Shown: piece after piece, positions 24,838 through 36,831 of the stretch
Numbering within the stretch: position 1 is the stretch's first letter
Layout of the letters: the number at the start of each line of letters is the position of its first letter
Assembly: GCA_950106755.1 (NCBI GenBank)
Contig: OX467083.1
Span: 49,614,555 to 49,678,554, forward strand
Reading direction: 5' to 3'
Source of the DNA: Climacium dendroides
Taxonomy: Eukaryota > Streptophyta > Bryopsida > Hypnales > Climaciaceae
Length of the DNA stretch: 64,000 nt
Made by a program: the position numbers and the translations under genes
The notes under the pieces: generated by a model
Database searches by the model: none
What the model saw: only the letters and a program-made list of their open reading frames with translations
Told to the model about the DNA's origin: nothing

Positions 24838-24853
24838 CCCCCCCCCCCCCCCC
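24838..24853. repeat. C16 homopolymer
   Basis: Sixteen consecutive C on the plus strand inside AT-rich DNA. Its true length may vary or be uncertain in the assembly. Confidence 0.9.
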
Positions 24854-25755
24854 AACAATTTGGCTACAACTTGTGTTTGACATTGCAGCTATGCATTATA
24901 AAAATCCATACCTTAAGTTATGGTGAGATCTCCTAGCCCGTATGTCCCCTACTCACATTCTTGGTACCGTCGGAAAGCTCTCTACAAGGAGGGGTGCACG
25001 GGCTTTGTTTCACGGAGGGCGGGCCTCACAATGTGAAAATTATAGATTTTTGAGTTATTTTTGAATTCAAAAATTCAGAAATTCCTTTCACTTTTACATA
25101 CTGTGGCAACGGCACAGGGCAGTGGTATACCTGCAAATCCAAATAGAATCCCAGTCCCACACACTCGATACAATGCCAAAAAGCACTTGTCCGCAACTCC
25201 ATGGACCACTCCCAGGTGTCCTTTTGGTCCTCCATCAAAGTGAGGAATTCAAAGGATTGGTCCACCACAAAACTCCGTTGCATCGAGGATCAGGAAAGCT
25301 CGACGTCCAAGTCTACAGTTGAAGTTCAACAGCCAGTCATTCATGAACGCCGGCAACCCTCGATGTTGTTCCATCAGAGGAAGCTACAGTAGTGCACAGA
25401 ACTGGAGTACGTGGGGGGTCCAGCAATCTGAAAACGAGCAAATCAAGCAACCGGAATTACAAGAGCCACACAAGTGTGAGGACATGGATGCCACATCGAA
25501 ATGGCTTCCGCCTGCAAGTGGCCAAAGTCTGAGAGTTGCAGTTCGCAAATGACGGAGTCTCCTATTGTTTACAATAATCCAAACTTGAAAGCCTCAGCCA
25601 CAGCTTGAATTGGGTGATTTTATGGTAGAAACAATCTCCTCATGGGAGATAGGAAGGCGGACATGGGAAGTATATTCGTCAGTCACCACTGGAACGGAAA
25701 ACTTTGACACACAATGGATAACTCTGCACTATCTGGCGGCGAATTACCTGCGGAT

Positions 25756-25904
25756 AGAAGCAAGGCACTTGCAGGAACACGGGCAGACAGAGGGTCTGCC
25801 CGCGAAACAAATCTTAGGGTAGGGTAGGGTAGAAGCAAGGCACTTGCAGGAACACGGGCAGACAGAGGGTCTGCCCGCGAAACAAATCTTAGGGTAGGGT
25901 AGGG
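25756..25904. repeat. 75-bp tandem duplication with hairpin and telomere-like tail
   Basis: Two near-identical 75-bp units start at 25756 and 25831, about 520-670 bp before the pyrophosphatase start codon. Each contains an inverted repeat GGGCAGAC / GTCTGCCC with a 5-base loop and ends in TTAGGGTAGGG-like sequence reminiscent of, but not equal to, plant telomere repeat. Confidence 0.9.
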
Positions 25905-26421
25905 GAAGGGAAGGGAAGGAGAAGCCAAGGCGACGGTGATGGACCTGCTGCTCCTCGTTTATGGTTTGTGTCACCGCCTGTGCAGGCTCCGCTTCGTGCA
26001 TCAAGCTCCTCCACCGTCACCGTCACAGGTTTGTCTTGTTTGCCCGCTTTCAGTGTTGCTGCTTTGAAGTTTTCATCTACTTGGATTCGTCAGGTTGGGT
26101 CTGTGCTTGCGTTTCTTCCGCATGTCAGGGTTATCGGCATGCGTCAATATCTGGGTTTTTCAGACAATGCGCTGTTTTGGCGGTGGTGGTAGTAGTAGGC
26201 GTCGTGTGTGAGTGGTGATGCCGCGTCGTGTCCGATCGTTTCTTGGGCTGCTGCATCTGGATTTTTGCCGGATTTGGTATAGATCGGGGACGTACTGGGG
26301 AAATTTCTGCGTTCATTGCTCTGCAGTTGCGAGTGGATTGATAGTCTCTTAACCCTGCGGTGGATGTGCTCCGGCAGGTTCGGTAGCATCGACTGGCGGT
26401 AGGCGATTAGTGAGGTCCGCG

Positions 26422-29400
26422 ATGGTGCTGGGCGACGTGTTCGTGCTGGCCTTTGTGCCGTCAGCGTGCGTGGTGGGCATTCTGTTCGCGCTGACGCAGT
26501 GGTTCATCGTGTCGCGCGTGACGGTGGGCGGAAGCCATGAGAGCAACAATGGCTACAGGCACGTGGACGAGGACGGCATTGACGACTCCGACGTCGTGGC
26601 CAAGTGCGCCGAGATCCAGGCCGCCATCTCGGACGGTGCGTCTCTCTCTCTCTCTTTGCGTGTCTGCGTGTGCGACTACTGCATTCCCGATGTGGTGGAG
26701 TGCAAATGTGTGATTGCTTTCAGATCTGCGGGTTTTCTGAGATTGGTTTCGAGTTGTCGGATTGCATTTGGTTGCGCCATGGGTGCGGAGGATTTAATTT
26801 GTCTCCGGCACGGCCAAAACCCTCCGTGGTGTTGAGGATGGAGTAGTGTGTGTAATGTGTCTGTGAGCCCGAGCTTGCTTGATCGGGCTCAATGAGGAGC
26901 ATAAAAGTGTTTCCTTAGGGGTATTCCGTGGGCCTCTCGCGACGGATCCAGCAGATCATCATCTCCGTCAAAAAATCGATGTGTGAGGGTTTTTGTGTGA
27001 ATGACAGGTTTGGTATGTATGCATGCGTTTTGCAGGTTCGGAGTCGTTCCTGGCGACGGAGTATCAGTATCTGGGCGTGTTCATGGGCATCTTTTCGGTG
27101 ATCATTTTCGTGTTCCTGTCTTCCGTGGGTGGCTTCAGTTTCGACCGTCAGCCGTGCGACTTCGACCCGTCGCAGTCGTGTCCGTCGTCGATCGCCAACG
27201 CCTTTTTCAGCACCGTGGCTTTCATTTTGGGCGCCCTCACATCCACGTTGTCCGGTTACTTGGGCATGAAAATCGCGACTTACGCAAACGCGAGGACGAC
27301 TCTGGAGGCTCGTCGTGGCGTTGGCAAGGCTTTCATCGTGGCGTTCCGTTCTGGTTCCGTGATGGGTTTCTTGCTGGCCGCCAACGGTCTTCTTGTTCTT
27401 TTTTTGACGATTTTGTTGTTCAAGCTGTACTTCGGCGACGACTGGGTGGGTCTGTACGAAGCCATCACCGGTTACGGTTTGGGCGGTTCCTCGGTGGCCC
27501 TGTTCGGTCGCGTGGGTGGCGGCATTTACACGAAGGCCGCGGATGTGGGCGCTGATTTGGTGGGTAAGATCGAGCAGAACATTCCCGAGGACGATCCCAG
27601 GAACCCCGCTGTAAGTAAATCTCCAGTCTCCACTGCGTGTGCATTTGTCGGTAATTGTGAAGGTGCAATATCTGATCACGTGCAAGTGGTTGTGAGCGGT
27701 TTCTGTTTCTGAAGATGCAAATTGTTCTTATCATTTGAGGCACAGGCGATGGTCACTACCCGACAATGTCAGAATCCACACATTTGTGAATGAATTCCGT
27801 GTCTATTGGGAGAATCGCGATGCTCTTGCTTATTGATGCAAGTAAAGATATTCAGAAGCGTCATCTCAGCTGATAAGCCTTTTTCCATCTGCAGAAGCCT
27901 TGGATGACAAGTGTTCTTGTTACCTCTTCGTCTCCAGTTTCCAGTCCGATTGTTTTGTGGTTTCCATCGATTTCGGTGGTTGTGTGAATTTCTGAATTGT
28001 TTCGTTGTTGTTTAGGTGATTGCGGACAACGTGGGCGACAATGTGGGCGACATCGCAGGTATGGGAGCGGACTTGTTCGGTTCTTTTGCGGAGTCGACTT
28101 GCGCGGCTCTGGTGGTGTCTTCGATTTCTTCGTTCGGCACGGACCGCAACTTCGTGGCTATGTGCTTCCCTTTGATCATCAGCGCCGCCGGTATCTTCGT
28201 GTGCCTGTTGACGACTTTGTTTGCGACGGACCTTTTCACGATCAAGGAAGTGAAGGAGATCGAGCCGACTTTGAAGCGTCAGTTGATCATTTCTACGATC
28301 TTCATGACCGTGGCCATTTTCTTGGTGTCTTGGTTTGCGTTGCCTGCGACGTTCACCATCAACGTGGTGGGTCACTTGCCGAAGGTTGTGAAGAACTGGT
28401 GAGTTGCCTGCACTTGGAAGCTATTTTTTTTTTTCCCTCTGTGTGTGCGTTTGGATGTGCCTGTGCGTCTGTTCTGTGGTTGATCCTTTTCGGAGTGTCG
28501 TGCATTGCTGTTGTGATGCGGTGTTCCCAGGCTGACATGTGCTGGTCTTGCGTTTTTGTACTTGCAGGCACATTTTTTTCTGTGTGGGTTCCGGGCTTTG
28601 GGCCGGTCTGATCATTGGCTTTGTGACGGAGTACTTCACCAGCAATGCCTACCAGTACGTTTTCTGCAGGCTCTGCGTGTCGTGGATGTTTTTTGTTGTC
28701 TGGACCAGGTTTCCCTGAAAAGATGGATTATTCTGTTCGTCTAGCAAGTGCCTCTTGAATGTGCTCGACCGAGTGCGTTGGATTGTTCGTCGTTTCGATG
28801 TTCCCACTTGGAAGCCTGAACTTTTGGTTGTGTTTCAGGCCCGTGCAAGACGTTGCTGATTCGTGCAGGACTGGAGCGGCCACGAACATCATCTTCGGTC
28901 TGGCTTTGGGTTACAAGTCTGTGATCGTGCCTGTGTTCGCCATCGCTGGCGCCATCTACTTGAGTTACAGTTTGGCTGCCATGTACGGCATCGCCGTGGC
29001 TGCTTTGGGCATGCTGAGCACGTTGGCGACTGGTTTGGCCATCGACGCTTACGGTCCCATCAGCGACAACGCCGGCGGTATTGCCGAGATGGCTGGTATG
29101 AGCCACGAGGTTCGCGAGAGGACGGACGCCCTTGACGCCGCCGGCAACACCACCGCCGCCATTGGAAAGGTGTTTTGTGGCTCTATGCATTTTTGTTTAT
29201 GAGCGTGTTGGAATGTCCATTTGGTGTATGAGTGCCGGGTTATGTGAGTTGAAGAATGCTGGTGCTTGAGGTTTAGAATTTCCTGCACTTGGTGTTTCTA
29301 TCTGGCAGTAGTTGACATTTGTGGAGTGTTGGTTTTTTTTTTTTTCGTTTTTGAAACATGTTTTTCTTTCTGTGTGCATGGGTTTTCAGGGCTTCGCTAT

Positions 29401-30325
29401 TGGATCCGCTGCTCTTGTTTCGCTTGCGTTGTTCGGAGCGTACGTGAGCCGTGCCGGCATCGCGAGCGTGGACGTGATCCAGCCGAAGGAGTTCGTGGGT
29501 TTGATCGTGGGCGCCATGTTGCCGTATTGGTTCTCGGCGATGACGATGAAGAGCGTGGGCAAGGCGGCTTTGGCTATGGTGGAGGAGGTGCGTCGGCAGT
29601 TCCGCACCATCCCCGGTTTGATGGAGGGCACGACGAAGCCCGACTACAAGCGTTGCGTGCAGATCTCGACGGACGCTTCCATCAAGGAGATGATTCCTCC
29701 CGGCGCTTTGGTGATGCTGACGCCTTTGATCGTGGGCACATTGTTCGGAGTGGAGACATTGGCCGGTCTTTTGGCCGGGGCTTTGGTTTCCGGGGTCCAG
29801 GTACTTGGGTTTTCCTTGGGAGTTTATTTAATGTGGTTTAGGCCTCCTCCTCAAAATCGAAGCGTGGGCTTGGGCGCTGAGCTTTTTGTGTTCGTATTTC
29901 TATCTCAGTGTGTGGGTGGATGGTGAGAAGTTTTCGTGGTTGACTTGTGAATGTTGTTTGTGTCAGATCGCCATCTCTGCATCCAACACGGGCGGTGCCT
30001 GGGATAACGCGAAGAAGTACATCGAGGTGAGTAGTTTTGTAGTTGTTTAGATCTTTCTCGTCAGTTTCGGTCGGAAGTCCGGCTTTCTGATGTTGTTTGT
30101 ACTTGGTTGTTTCAGGCTGGACGTTCCGAGCATGCGAAGTCTTTGGGTCCGAAGGGTTCCGATTCGCACAAGGCTGCTGTGATCGGAGACACCGTTGGAG
30201 ACCCTTTGAAGGACACCTCGGGTCCTTCTCTGAACATTTTGATCAAGCTGATGGCCGTGGAGTCTCTTGTGTTCGCACCTTTCTTCGCCGCCAATGGAGG
30301 GTGGTTGTTCCGCATCTGGACGTAG
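26422..30325 (+). CDS. VHP1: vacuolar-type H+-translocating inorganic pyrophosphatase, K+-dependent type I, 8 exons
   Basis: This membrane enzyme hydrolyses pyrophosphate and pumps protons into the vacuole. Exons: 26422-26635, 27036-27610, 28016-28398, 28568-28654, 28839-29169, 29390-29800, 29967-30026, 30116-30325. All introns are GT-AG, and the exons sum to 2,271 nt, 756 codons, against about 760-770 in plants. The ATG at 26422 starts [20 protein letters not shown], the first of the usual 16 membrane segments. Catalytic motifs are intact: [11 protein letters not shown] followed by [11 protein letters not shown] across the exon 2/3 junction, [43 protein letters not shown], and near the C terminus [20 protein letters not shown] and [30 protein letters not shown] has Ala where K+-independent type II enzymes have Lys, so it is type I. 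Exons are GC-rich compared with the surroundings. A GTG lies in frame 12 bases upstream but is not a credible start. Confidence 0.96.
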
Positions 30326-32706
30326 ACGCCTCGTGTATGTTTTGTTCGCTTGATGAATGCGGCCGTGCATCGACTTTGGGTAGAGTCCGGTACATCTGGG
30401 AGGTCGGTTAGTTGTTGTAACGGAAGTGTTCGGAACCTGGGTTTGTTTTGGGGATTGGGGAGGGAGCCTTCCTTTTGAGCGTAGGTATAGAGATCTTAGT
30501 TACGGGGAGCGTGTTTAGTGAACACCCTCTTATTCTTGTTCCGTTGGGAAGTTGAGACCCACTAGCATGGCATTGGGCATTATGTTCTGACTTCTTGCAA
30601 TCAATGTATCAATTTACTGCTGACACTGTATTGACTTTCTCCTCTCCTCTTTTTTTTTTTTTTTTCTTTTTCACAAAAGCAGTACAAAGCAGCCAGTCCC
30701 CAAGGGTGGATAAGTGAAGAGATTATGAGCATGAAAATGAACAAGGCAGAGAGAGCAAGAGCTTCTCTACATGGACTGGCAAGCTCTGGGGCCACACTTT
30801 TGTTATCTAATGTGATCAGGCACTCTCTTGCCTATAGTACCGGTTGTAATGTTTTTCCCGATTGTAATCGATTTCTGAGTCGCATTCATTGGGCGTAGCA
30901 GAATTGAATTCCGGCATTTGAATAGATAGTTTGAATACAGATTTGTTTTGCCTCAGAAGATGATGGTACTTATCAAGTTGAAATCATGTTGAATCCTGTA
31001 ATGGAATACTACAGGAATTATAAGCAAAGGCATCTAACGAATCATCTTCTAAAAAACTTATCATACATGATTTCTGACTTCTCACTCTATGCAGAGTCCA
31101 TTTGTACACAGCCATCTGATTAGCTCGATCTTTTCACTTATGGTCTTTTCACTTATGGTGTTTAGCTTAGGGCCTATTGATGCTTCCAAAGAGGGTTTTA
31201 AGCTTCGTCATTCTTACAAATCATGCATTCTTCCTTTGGCCATACAGCTAGGCGCATGCTAAACATTGCATGCAGCACCAGAAAGCACATCAATCCCAAC
31301 GATAGTCTATAGAAGCAAGTAAAGCAAAGAGCAACCTAGGAAGCTGAATTGCAGTTGTGAGACGAGAACAACATCCAAGAAGCTGAAGAAAGTCCCTAGA
31401 ATCACAAAATTGAAACACCCAAGTCAAATGTCGTTAACAAGCAAGTTAACAACCAAGGAAGTTATCAACCAAGTCCTTAGTAAATCGTCCATTTGGATTT
31501 CAAAAGCATGTCGCTCTTCAAGGTTCAAGTCTTCTACACCCTTTCAAGCCCGTCATGTCTTCGAAAAGTCGGCCTGCACTCAAAACACATATCAAAACAC
31601 ATATTAAAACACATACACACTCAAACACATATGTTGCAGATATCATTAAGGAATGACCGAGTATTCTTTTCAAAAGCTTAAGAAATAGGGACACTACAGT
31701 TCTCCCAAGATGATCCCAAAAAGAGTTGCATGGAAACTAAGCACTCCACCATCACATCTCAATGCTCGCCTTCAAGCACGAATGGAGCGCAGTAGTGAAG
31801 GAAAAGGGTTTTATGTCGATGTTTTCCACCACCAACTCTGTCATGAGTTTGTCACTGCCTACAGAATCTGTGCATTTTTTACTGTGGTTATAATAGGAAT
31901 GTCAGAGCTAATGATCTACCCTCTCAAAAACCTTGCCTTCTTACATAACTACGGTGTAGTCTCTTCTATGCACACAAATTACATACCAAACTTATCAACT
32001 CATGATTAAAGCTTGTACATCCTTAACTAAAAAGTGAATTTTGTTTGGAAAAAACATGCACTCTAATAGTCAGCCTCACCTCACAAGTTACCAAAAATTT
32101 GCAATTTTTTTGGTAACTCTACGCACTTCAAATGTAGAACTAGAGTGCTAGTCACATCATTGCTTTCAGCTCTTGCCATTTTTCATAGGATGTTCCCTAC
32201 AAATCCATGTTGAAATTCATGGCCAATCAACTTCGAGGCAGTTGCGAGCTTGAATAACACTAAAAATTGAAGCCATACTTTGCCGTCTTCAAAAGTAAAT
32301 ATGATTAAAAATGCTTCAGGAGCAATATAACGTGTGAGATAAGATACTATTAGGCTCTTGAATATGGCCACCTCATTTCGACCCTTTATTTATGTTACTG
32401 TGAGGATAAGTGAAGCTGTTGTTTTCTTTCCTTCCTCAAGATGTTATGCAACTAATAATGAAAAAAATTCATAGGACTGGATCTTGTAAAGGCACAATGT
32501 ATGCATGTGTGGCCATGTGGCATGCATTTGTGGCCATGTGTATTTGTGAAGTTGTGAACCCATTTCTTTCTTGGACATTTCCATTGATGCAAGTGTGTTT
32601 GTTGCAATGTAGGTGCAGGGGATTTTGAACAAAGGTTATAGTAGTACATGTTAGCCTTTAGACCCTAAACCTTAGTTTTGTTCATGGATACATGATATGC
32701 TCATTT
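30326..32706. other. 3' UTR and intergenic DNA without recognisable gene
   Basis: The first few hundred bases are probably the 3' UTR of the pyrophosphatase gene; a long T run at about 30650-30665 may be the tail of an inverted retro-sequence or a simple repeat. Nothing coding is supportable beyond it. Confidence 0.5.
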
Positions 32707-34245
32707 TGGTCCCACTCATTGTACTTGTAAACACAATGAGACCATTATATTTCTTACTACATCATTGTGTACAAAAACTTTGTTTGATGTAGGCCAAAAA
32801 CTATAGTCGAATTTTTTTTTCAATCTAATTTATCATATCATTTATTCTAGAAAATTGGAATTATAAGTAATGCAAGCTCCTTCTCTATTAATCCAAAGTA
32901 GAAAATTACATAATTATAGCATGTCAAAAAAAAAGTAATACCCCCTTATAAAATAGTAGTTGGTCGCTCCTATATCCTTATTTTTTAAGGCACTACACTC
33001 CTTGAGCGTGAGGAGGATGTAAGGGTCATCTACAGAATCATTCTATATGTTGTTTTGGGTTTGCACAATTAGATGGGGTGTTGTATTTTAGCTACCCCTC
33101 AGTTTTCCACCTCCCTTAGGGTACAAGCAGAATGCACAAAAGATTTGAGTCCAACTTCAGTGAGGGCAATGGAGAGTATTGATGTTGTTAATCTTGAGTA
33201 GTACATTCTAGATGTTGCCTTACAGTTGGATGGCAAATATTTTCTAGTGGTGGAGTACGAGAGGAATTTGTTTTTCAAACAATCTATTGAAGATCATCTT
33301 TCCGATTTGGTGAATGCATATGAGGATTACTTTTTGTGTGGTTGGAATGCAAAAGTGAGATCCTTGGCATTGGCAGATTTAGTGGATGCGTATCAAGATT
33401 ACTTTCTATGTGGTCGGAATGCAAAAGCGAGATCCTTGGCATTGGCAGATTTGATGGACGCGTATCAAGATTATTTTCTATGTGGTCGAAATGCAAAAGC
33501 GAGATCCTTGGCGTTGGTGGAGGCTATTCGGAAAGTATACAAGCTTATGGTCAAATTTACTCTAGGTTATATAGTTCTATTTTTTGTAGAGGCATCTTAT
33601 TATGTGCGGCATGTGGATGGTCCTAACTGGATGTACCAAAATTGTTTGGAGGTCTCTAAAGGAACGCTTGGATTGCAAAAGATTCAACAATGCTCAAGGC
33701 ACTTACCTATGTCTTGAATATGGCAGCCAAAGGTCAAAAAGAGTACAAGTTTCAAAATGCTGGTAAATTCATGAGTTTTTATTTATAGGTTTGTAGAGTG
33801 CAATCACAATTGATAAACTCTAAGGAAATAGAAGGGGCTTAATGATTATGTTTTGATTGACTTCAGAGGAATCTGTGATAGTAATGCAAGAAAGTGAAGA
33901 ATGTGAAAGTGAAAGCGACCACTTAAATCAAGATTCAAAAGTGGAATTCAAGAACACCAAAAGACCGAAAATAAATTGTGTTTATGAAACATAGTGAGTG
34001 TTAGAATTTGTTGCCTTTTCTGTACATTTTGGTTAGTGTTATAGTTGTTATTTTCATGACCTTTGCTTCCGGCCATGGATAGTTATGTAGCAAGCATACT
34101 TTAAGCATCCATGTGGTATTCATGTGCCTTTTAATTAGTTTGATTATATGATGTATGTGTTGTTTTGAAGGTAGGAGAAAACAGATAGTGGTTTGTAAGA
34201 GACTGCTATAACAAATTTACATTTGAATGCATATCTTTTTGTTAC
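32707..34245 (+). repeat. left arm of a 1.5-kb inverted repeat
   Basis: This arm reappears reversed at 36832-38299. Identity is very high over most of the length and falls off in the outermost ~30 bp. Relative to the right arm it has about 70 extra bases near 33897-33970. The inner edge is sharp at GTTAC (34241-34245), where an LTR fragment begins. Confidence 0.9.
33226..33717 (+). CDS. unknown 163-residue protein with three 24-residue repeats (left arm)
   Basis: The frame starts MDGKYFLVVEYERNLFFKQS. After residue 28 come three consecutive 24-residue units (72 bp each, 33310-33525) close to VDAYQDYFLCGRNAKARSLA plus LADL. A hydrophobic stretch follows (FTLGYIVLFFVEAS). The identical frame on the opposite arm differs by one residue, Ala versus Thr. 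An in-frame stop lies shortly upstream, so this may be a fragment of a longer dead gene. I recognise no family; expression is unproven. Confidence 0.35.
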   Translation: MDGKYFLVVEYERNLFFKQSIEDHLSDLVNAYEDYFLCGWNAKVRSLALADLVDAYQDYFLCGRNAKARSLALADLMDAYQDYFLCGRNAKARSLALVEAIRKVYKLMVKFTLGYIVLFFVEASYYVRHVDGPNWMYQNCLEVSKGTLGLQKIQQCSRHLPMS

Positions 34246-35343
34246 GAGGTCTAGATTATTTCTGATCTGGTTGCCCAACTCATTGGAAGAACGAGGAAGA
34301 GTAGGGCTACCCCAATATGCCCTTATCTCTTCCATGTGTACCATAACCACCAACTCCTAACTAGTTTAGAGGATAAGGAGTGGAAGATCCAGAAAGTCCT
34401 CTTGAAATATGGAGAGTCGGAGACAGATGAAAAGGTAGAATCTGTTCTTAGATCGGATCCGGAAACAGAAGAAGAGGATCTGTTGCCGCCTATAAAGCGA
34501 TAGAAGACAACGCCTCCCCACAGACAAGGGACGCCACCAAGTCACGGTAGATCAACTCCGAAAGGAAAACAGAAGGCTGTCAATGAGGAGGAATTGGATC
34601 TTCGGGATCCATTCAACAATTTAATAGCCATCTTCTGCATTGTCCGAACGGATTGGGAAATCAAGTACTGGACCTTGGAAGCAATCAGGAAGCTGGTGGG
34701 TGCGCCACCAGATAGCAAGTTGCCGGAGAAGGTAGCAGACTGCATCACCGACCCGGTCGAGTTCCGGAAGCAAGCGGAGGAGATAATTCGTCTGCAGAAG
34801 GAGGTGGATACCTTGAAGACGAAAAACTTCGTCTTAAAGGAGGATGTAACCACCACTAAGGAAATGGCGGAGAAGACTCGGAAGGTAGCTGAGCAGGTGA
34901 AGGACACCCTAGGAGTATCTAGGATGGCCGCCACCAAAGCTAAGCTATTCGACGAAGAGGTGCAAAAAGAGAAGAAACTATCCGGTTCCAGGATAGTGAG
35001 GATTCTCATGGATTATGCTGAACGGATTGAGGCAGTAATGATGGAGGCACGGACATCAGCAGACCGGATTGAGGAGAGTAGCTGGAAGCTAACGGGGGCT
35101 ACATGCTCCAAGGGGATCCAGCTCTCGGATCTTTCCCTACCGGAATCATTTCCGGATGAGTTAGTTGCCGAGGAGGGAAAGGATAGGACTCCCAAGTCCA
35201 AGAAGTCCGAGCAAGCATCCAAACCGGCTAACACCCTAGAGTCCGCCATTGATTTGGAGTGTACGCCCGATTTCGGCCAAGGCGATCCGGTTCCTAAACC
35301 TACAGATGGAGAACGGAATTGGAACCTGAGTGAAGTCTTTTGA
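34246..35343 (+). pseudogene. LTR-encoded protein gene, copy B (C-terminal two thirds)
   Basis: It enters the frame at DLVAQLIGRTRKSRATPICP and runs through the acidic linker and coiled coil (LQKEVDTLKTKN, MAEKTRKVAEQVKDTLG) to a premature TGA at 35343, after NLSEVF. A TAG at about 34501 interrupts the linker (KR*KTTPPH). First subfamily, very close to copy A. The N terminus is lost to the truncation. Confidence 0.75.
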
Positions 35344-36561
35344 ATAAATAGAAGCCGATCCGAGGAGCCCCACTTTAGGTTTAAGACTGTACAATAGCTA
35401 AGCTGTACATACTAGGTAGATTTAGAACGGAACCGGATCCTGTTCCGATCCGGTAGAATAGTAGGTAGGAATGGAAGTCCAGCTTGAAAATGCGGCAGGA
35501 TTCCGTGGTACTTTTTGCCTTTTTGCCTTTAAATAAACCAGTCCCTGGGAAAGGGAAGGAAGAAAAAGTCTTCTTTTGCAAATTTCTTTGTGTTTTCTAT
35601 TCGCTTCTTTGAATGTCGCTTCCATATGTGTGTTAGTATCACATGATAGGAAATAAAGAGAGCAGAAGTGGAGTTGCAAGTGATTTTCCTCCCTTGGTAT
35701 TTCCATTCTTGTTTTAAGTGTATGTGAGTGGATAGTAAAGAGTTGGGAGTGCACTTCAGTTCCTCAACACATTTAGAGTTTGAGATTCCAGGTGAGAAAA
35801 TCGTTGTTAGGCTAGGCGGATAGGGAGGGATTCCTTAGTCGTGCTAGAACTCCCGGGTGGGAAATCTAGTTGAGTGTCCGATCTCCTGTGAGGTCTTACT
35901 GCCCTAGTTGGTAAACGGAATAGCTCTAGTAGATGTTGGAATGGACGGGTTTACTTGCGACCACCTAACTTCGCACGGATAGGAACAGGTATCTAAGGTC
36001 GTTGTAGTATAAGAGGATCGTACGGGGGGTCTTTGTGTGCCCTGCAATCAGGATTAATATCTAGGTTGTTGTGAAGGACCAAACCGGATCCATAGTAATT
36101 AGAAGATAGGATAGTGGGTCTTTAGCCACTATAAATTACGGAAGGAGTGGTGGGCCTACCACTCTTAAAATCAAGTGGCGACCCCTCTGATGGTGAAACA
36201 GAGGCTAAATTAAACCGAATAGGACTAAGGATACATGTAGATAGGCCGAAACGGATTGGCCTACAGAGGTACCTGAGATCGGAATTTGAAGGATTCTGGA
36301 ATGGTAGTAGTATATGGGCCAGATAGTTGATAGGACTGGAACGGTGGGAGAAATCCGTTCCTTAGCTTTCCAGGTGTTGTAGTATTTTCGGTTTTAGATA
36401 TAGGACCGGAAAGTAGTTTTGGGCATTAACTTAGCTTAATCACTTAATAAGGCTAGATACTTCACAAGATCTCATGGGTTTGATCTTTAGAGTCACTTAG
36501 TTATGCTCTAGAGTGGTTTTTGGGAGTATAATGGGGAATTTACCTACCTTGTACTGCGACA
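34246..36561 (+). mobile_element. 5'-truncated LTR of the LTR-gene family (copy B)
   Basis: The copy begins abruptly inside the embedded gene at 34246, exactly where the inverted-repeat arm stops, and ends TTGTACTGCGACA at 36561. It keeps the second TATA region (TTTAAATAAACCAG near 35531), R and a complete U5, including a GAGGATCGTACGGGG block near 36013. No primer-binding site follows. Confidence 0.85.
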
Positions 36562-36683
36562 TATTCTTATTAATCCATGTTACATTCTTACTTGTACAAG
36601 CACTCATAAATGGCGATTATAGGCCCATGCTTCATTTATGAGTGCTTGTACAAGTAAGAATGTAACATGGATTAATAAGAATA
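36562..36683. repeat. perfect 50-bp inverted repeat with 22-bp loop
   Basis: Left arm 36562-36611 and right arm 36634-36683 are exact reverse complements by eye, separated by 22 bases. The left arm starts immediately after the terminal CA of LTR copy B. The RNA or single strand would form a very stable hairpin. Confidence 0.95.
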
Positions 36684-36831
36684 CAATTCAATCTTGCTCA
36701 ATGATAGATCATGACAATCACAATAAACTAAAAAAAGATTCACCTTTGCATAGACTAAACATATTGGCGCAAATTTCACAACAACACGATGACAACCAAT
36801 TTTGCCATGTTCAATATATCTACTCCACTCT

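Larger units (their letters stand above)
21588..25755. other. intergenic region between divergent IFT122 and H+-pyrophosphatase genes
   Basis: Mostly AT-rich DNA with no supportable protein gene. It contains the tandem repeats at 22944, 23742 and 24308, and a C16 run at 24838. DNA from about 25000 rightward is less AT-rich and may hold 5' untranslated exons or promoter of the pyrophosphatase gene. Confidence 0.5.

Noticed and set aside
25683..26004. Repeat-containing minus-strand frames rich in Pro/Ser over 25683-26004
   Set aside because: They are translations of the 75-bp tandem repeat with no other support.
21588..26400. tRNA, rRNA or snRNA genes in the intergenic region
   Set aside because: I scanned for cloverleaf-like A and B boxes and conserved snRNA stretches by eye and found none convincing; a tRNAscan or Infernal run would be decisive.
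26410..26421. GTG start giving [11 protein letters not shown] for the proton pump
   Set aside because: Nuclear plant genes start at ATG; the ATG at 26422 begins the usual first membrane segment.
27001..27685. Long open frames on the antisense strand and in other frames of the H+-pyrophosphatase exons (up to 256 codons)
   Set aside because: They overlap strongly conserved exons, cross splice sites and arise from GC-rich codon use; no family resemblance.
33310..33525. CRISPR-like or satellite array
   Set aside because: Only three adjacent 72-bp units with no unique spacers, all inside one reading frame of a eukaryotic sequence.
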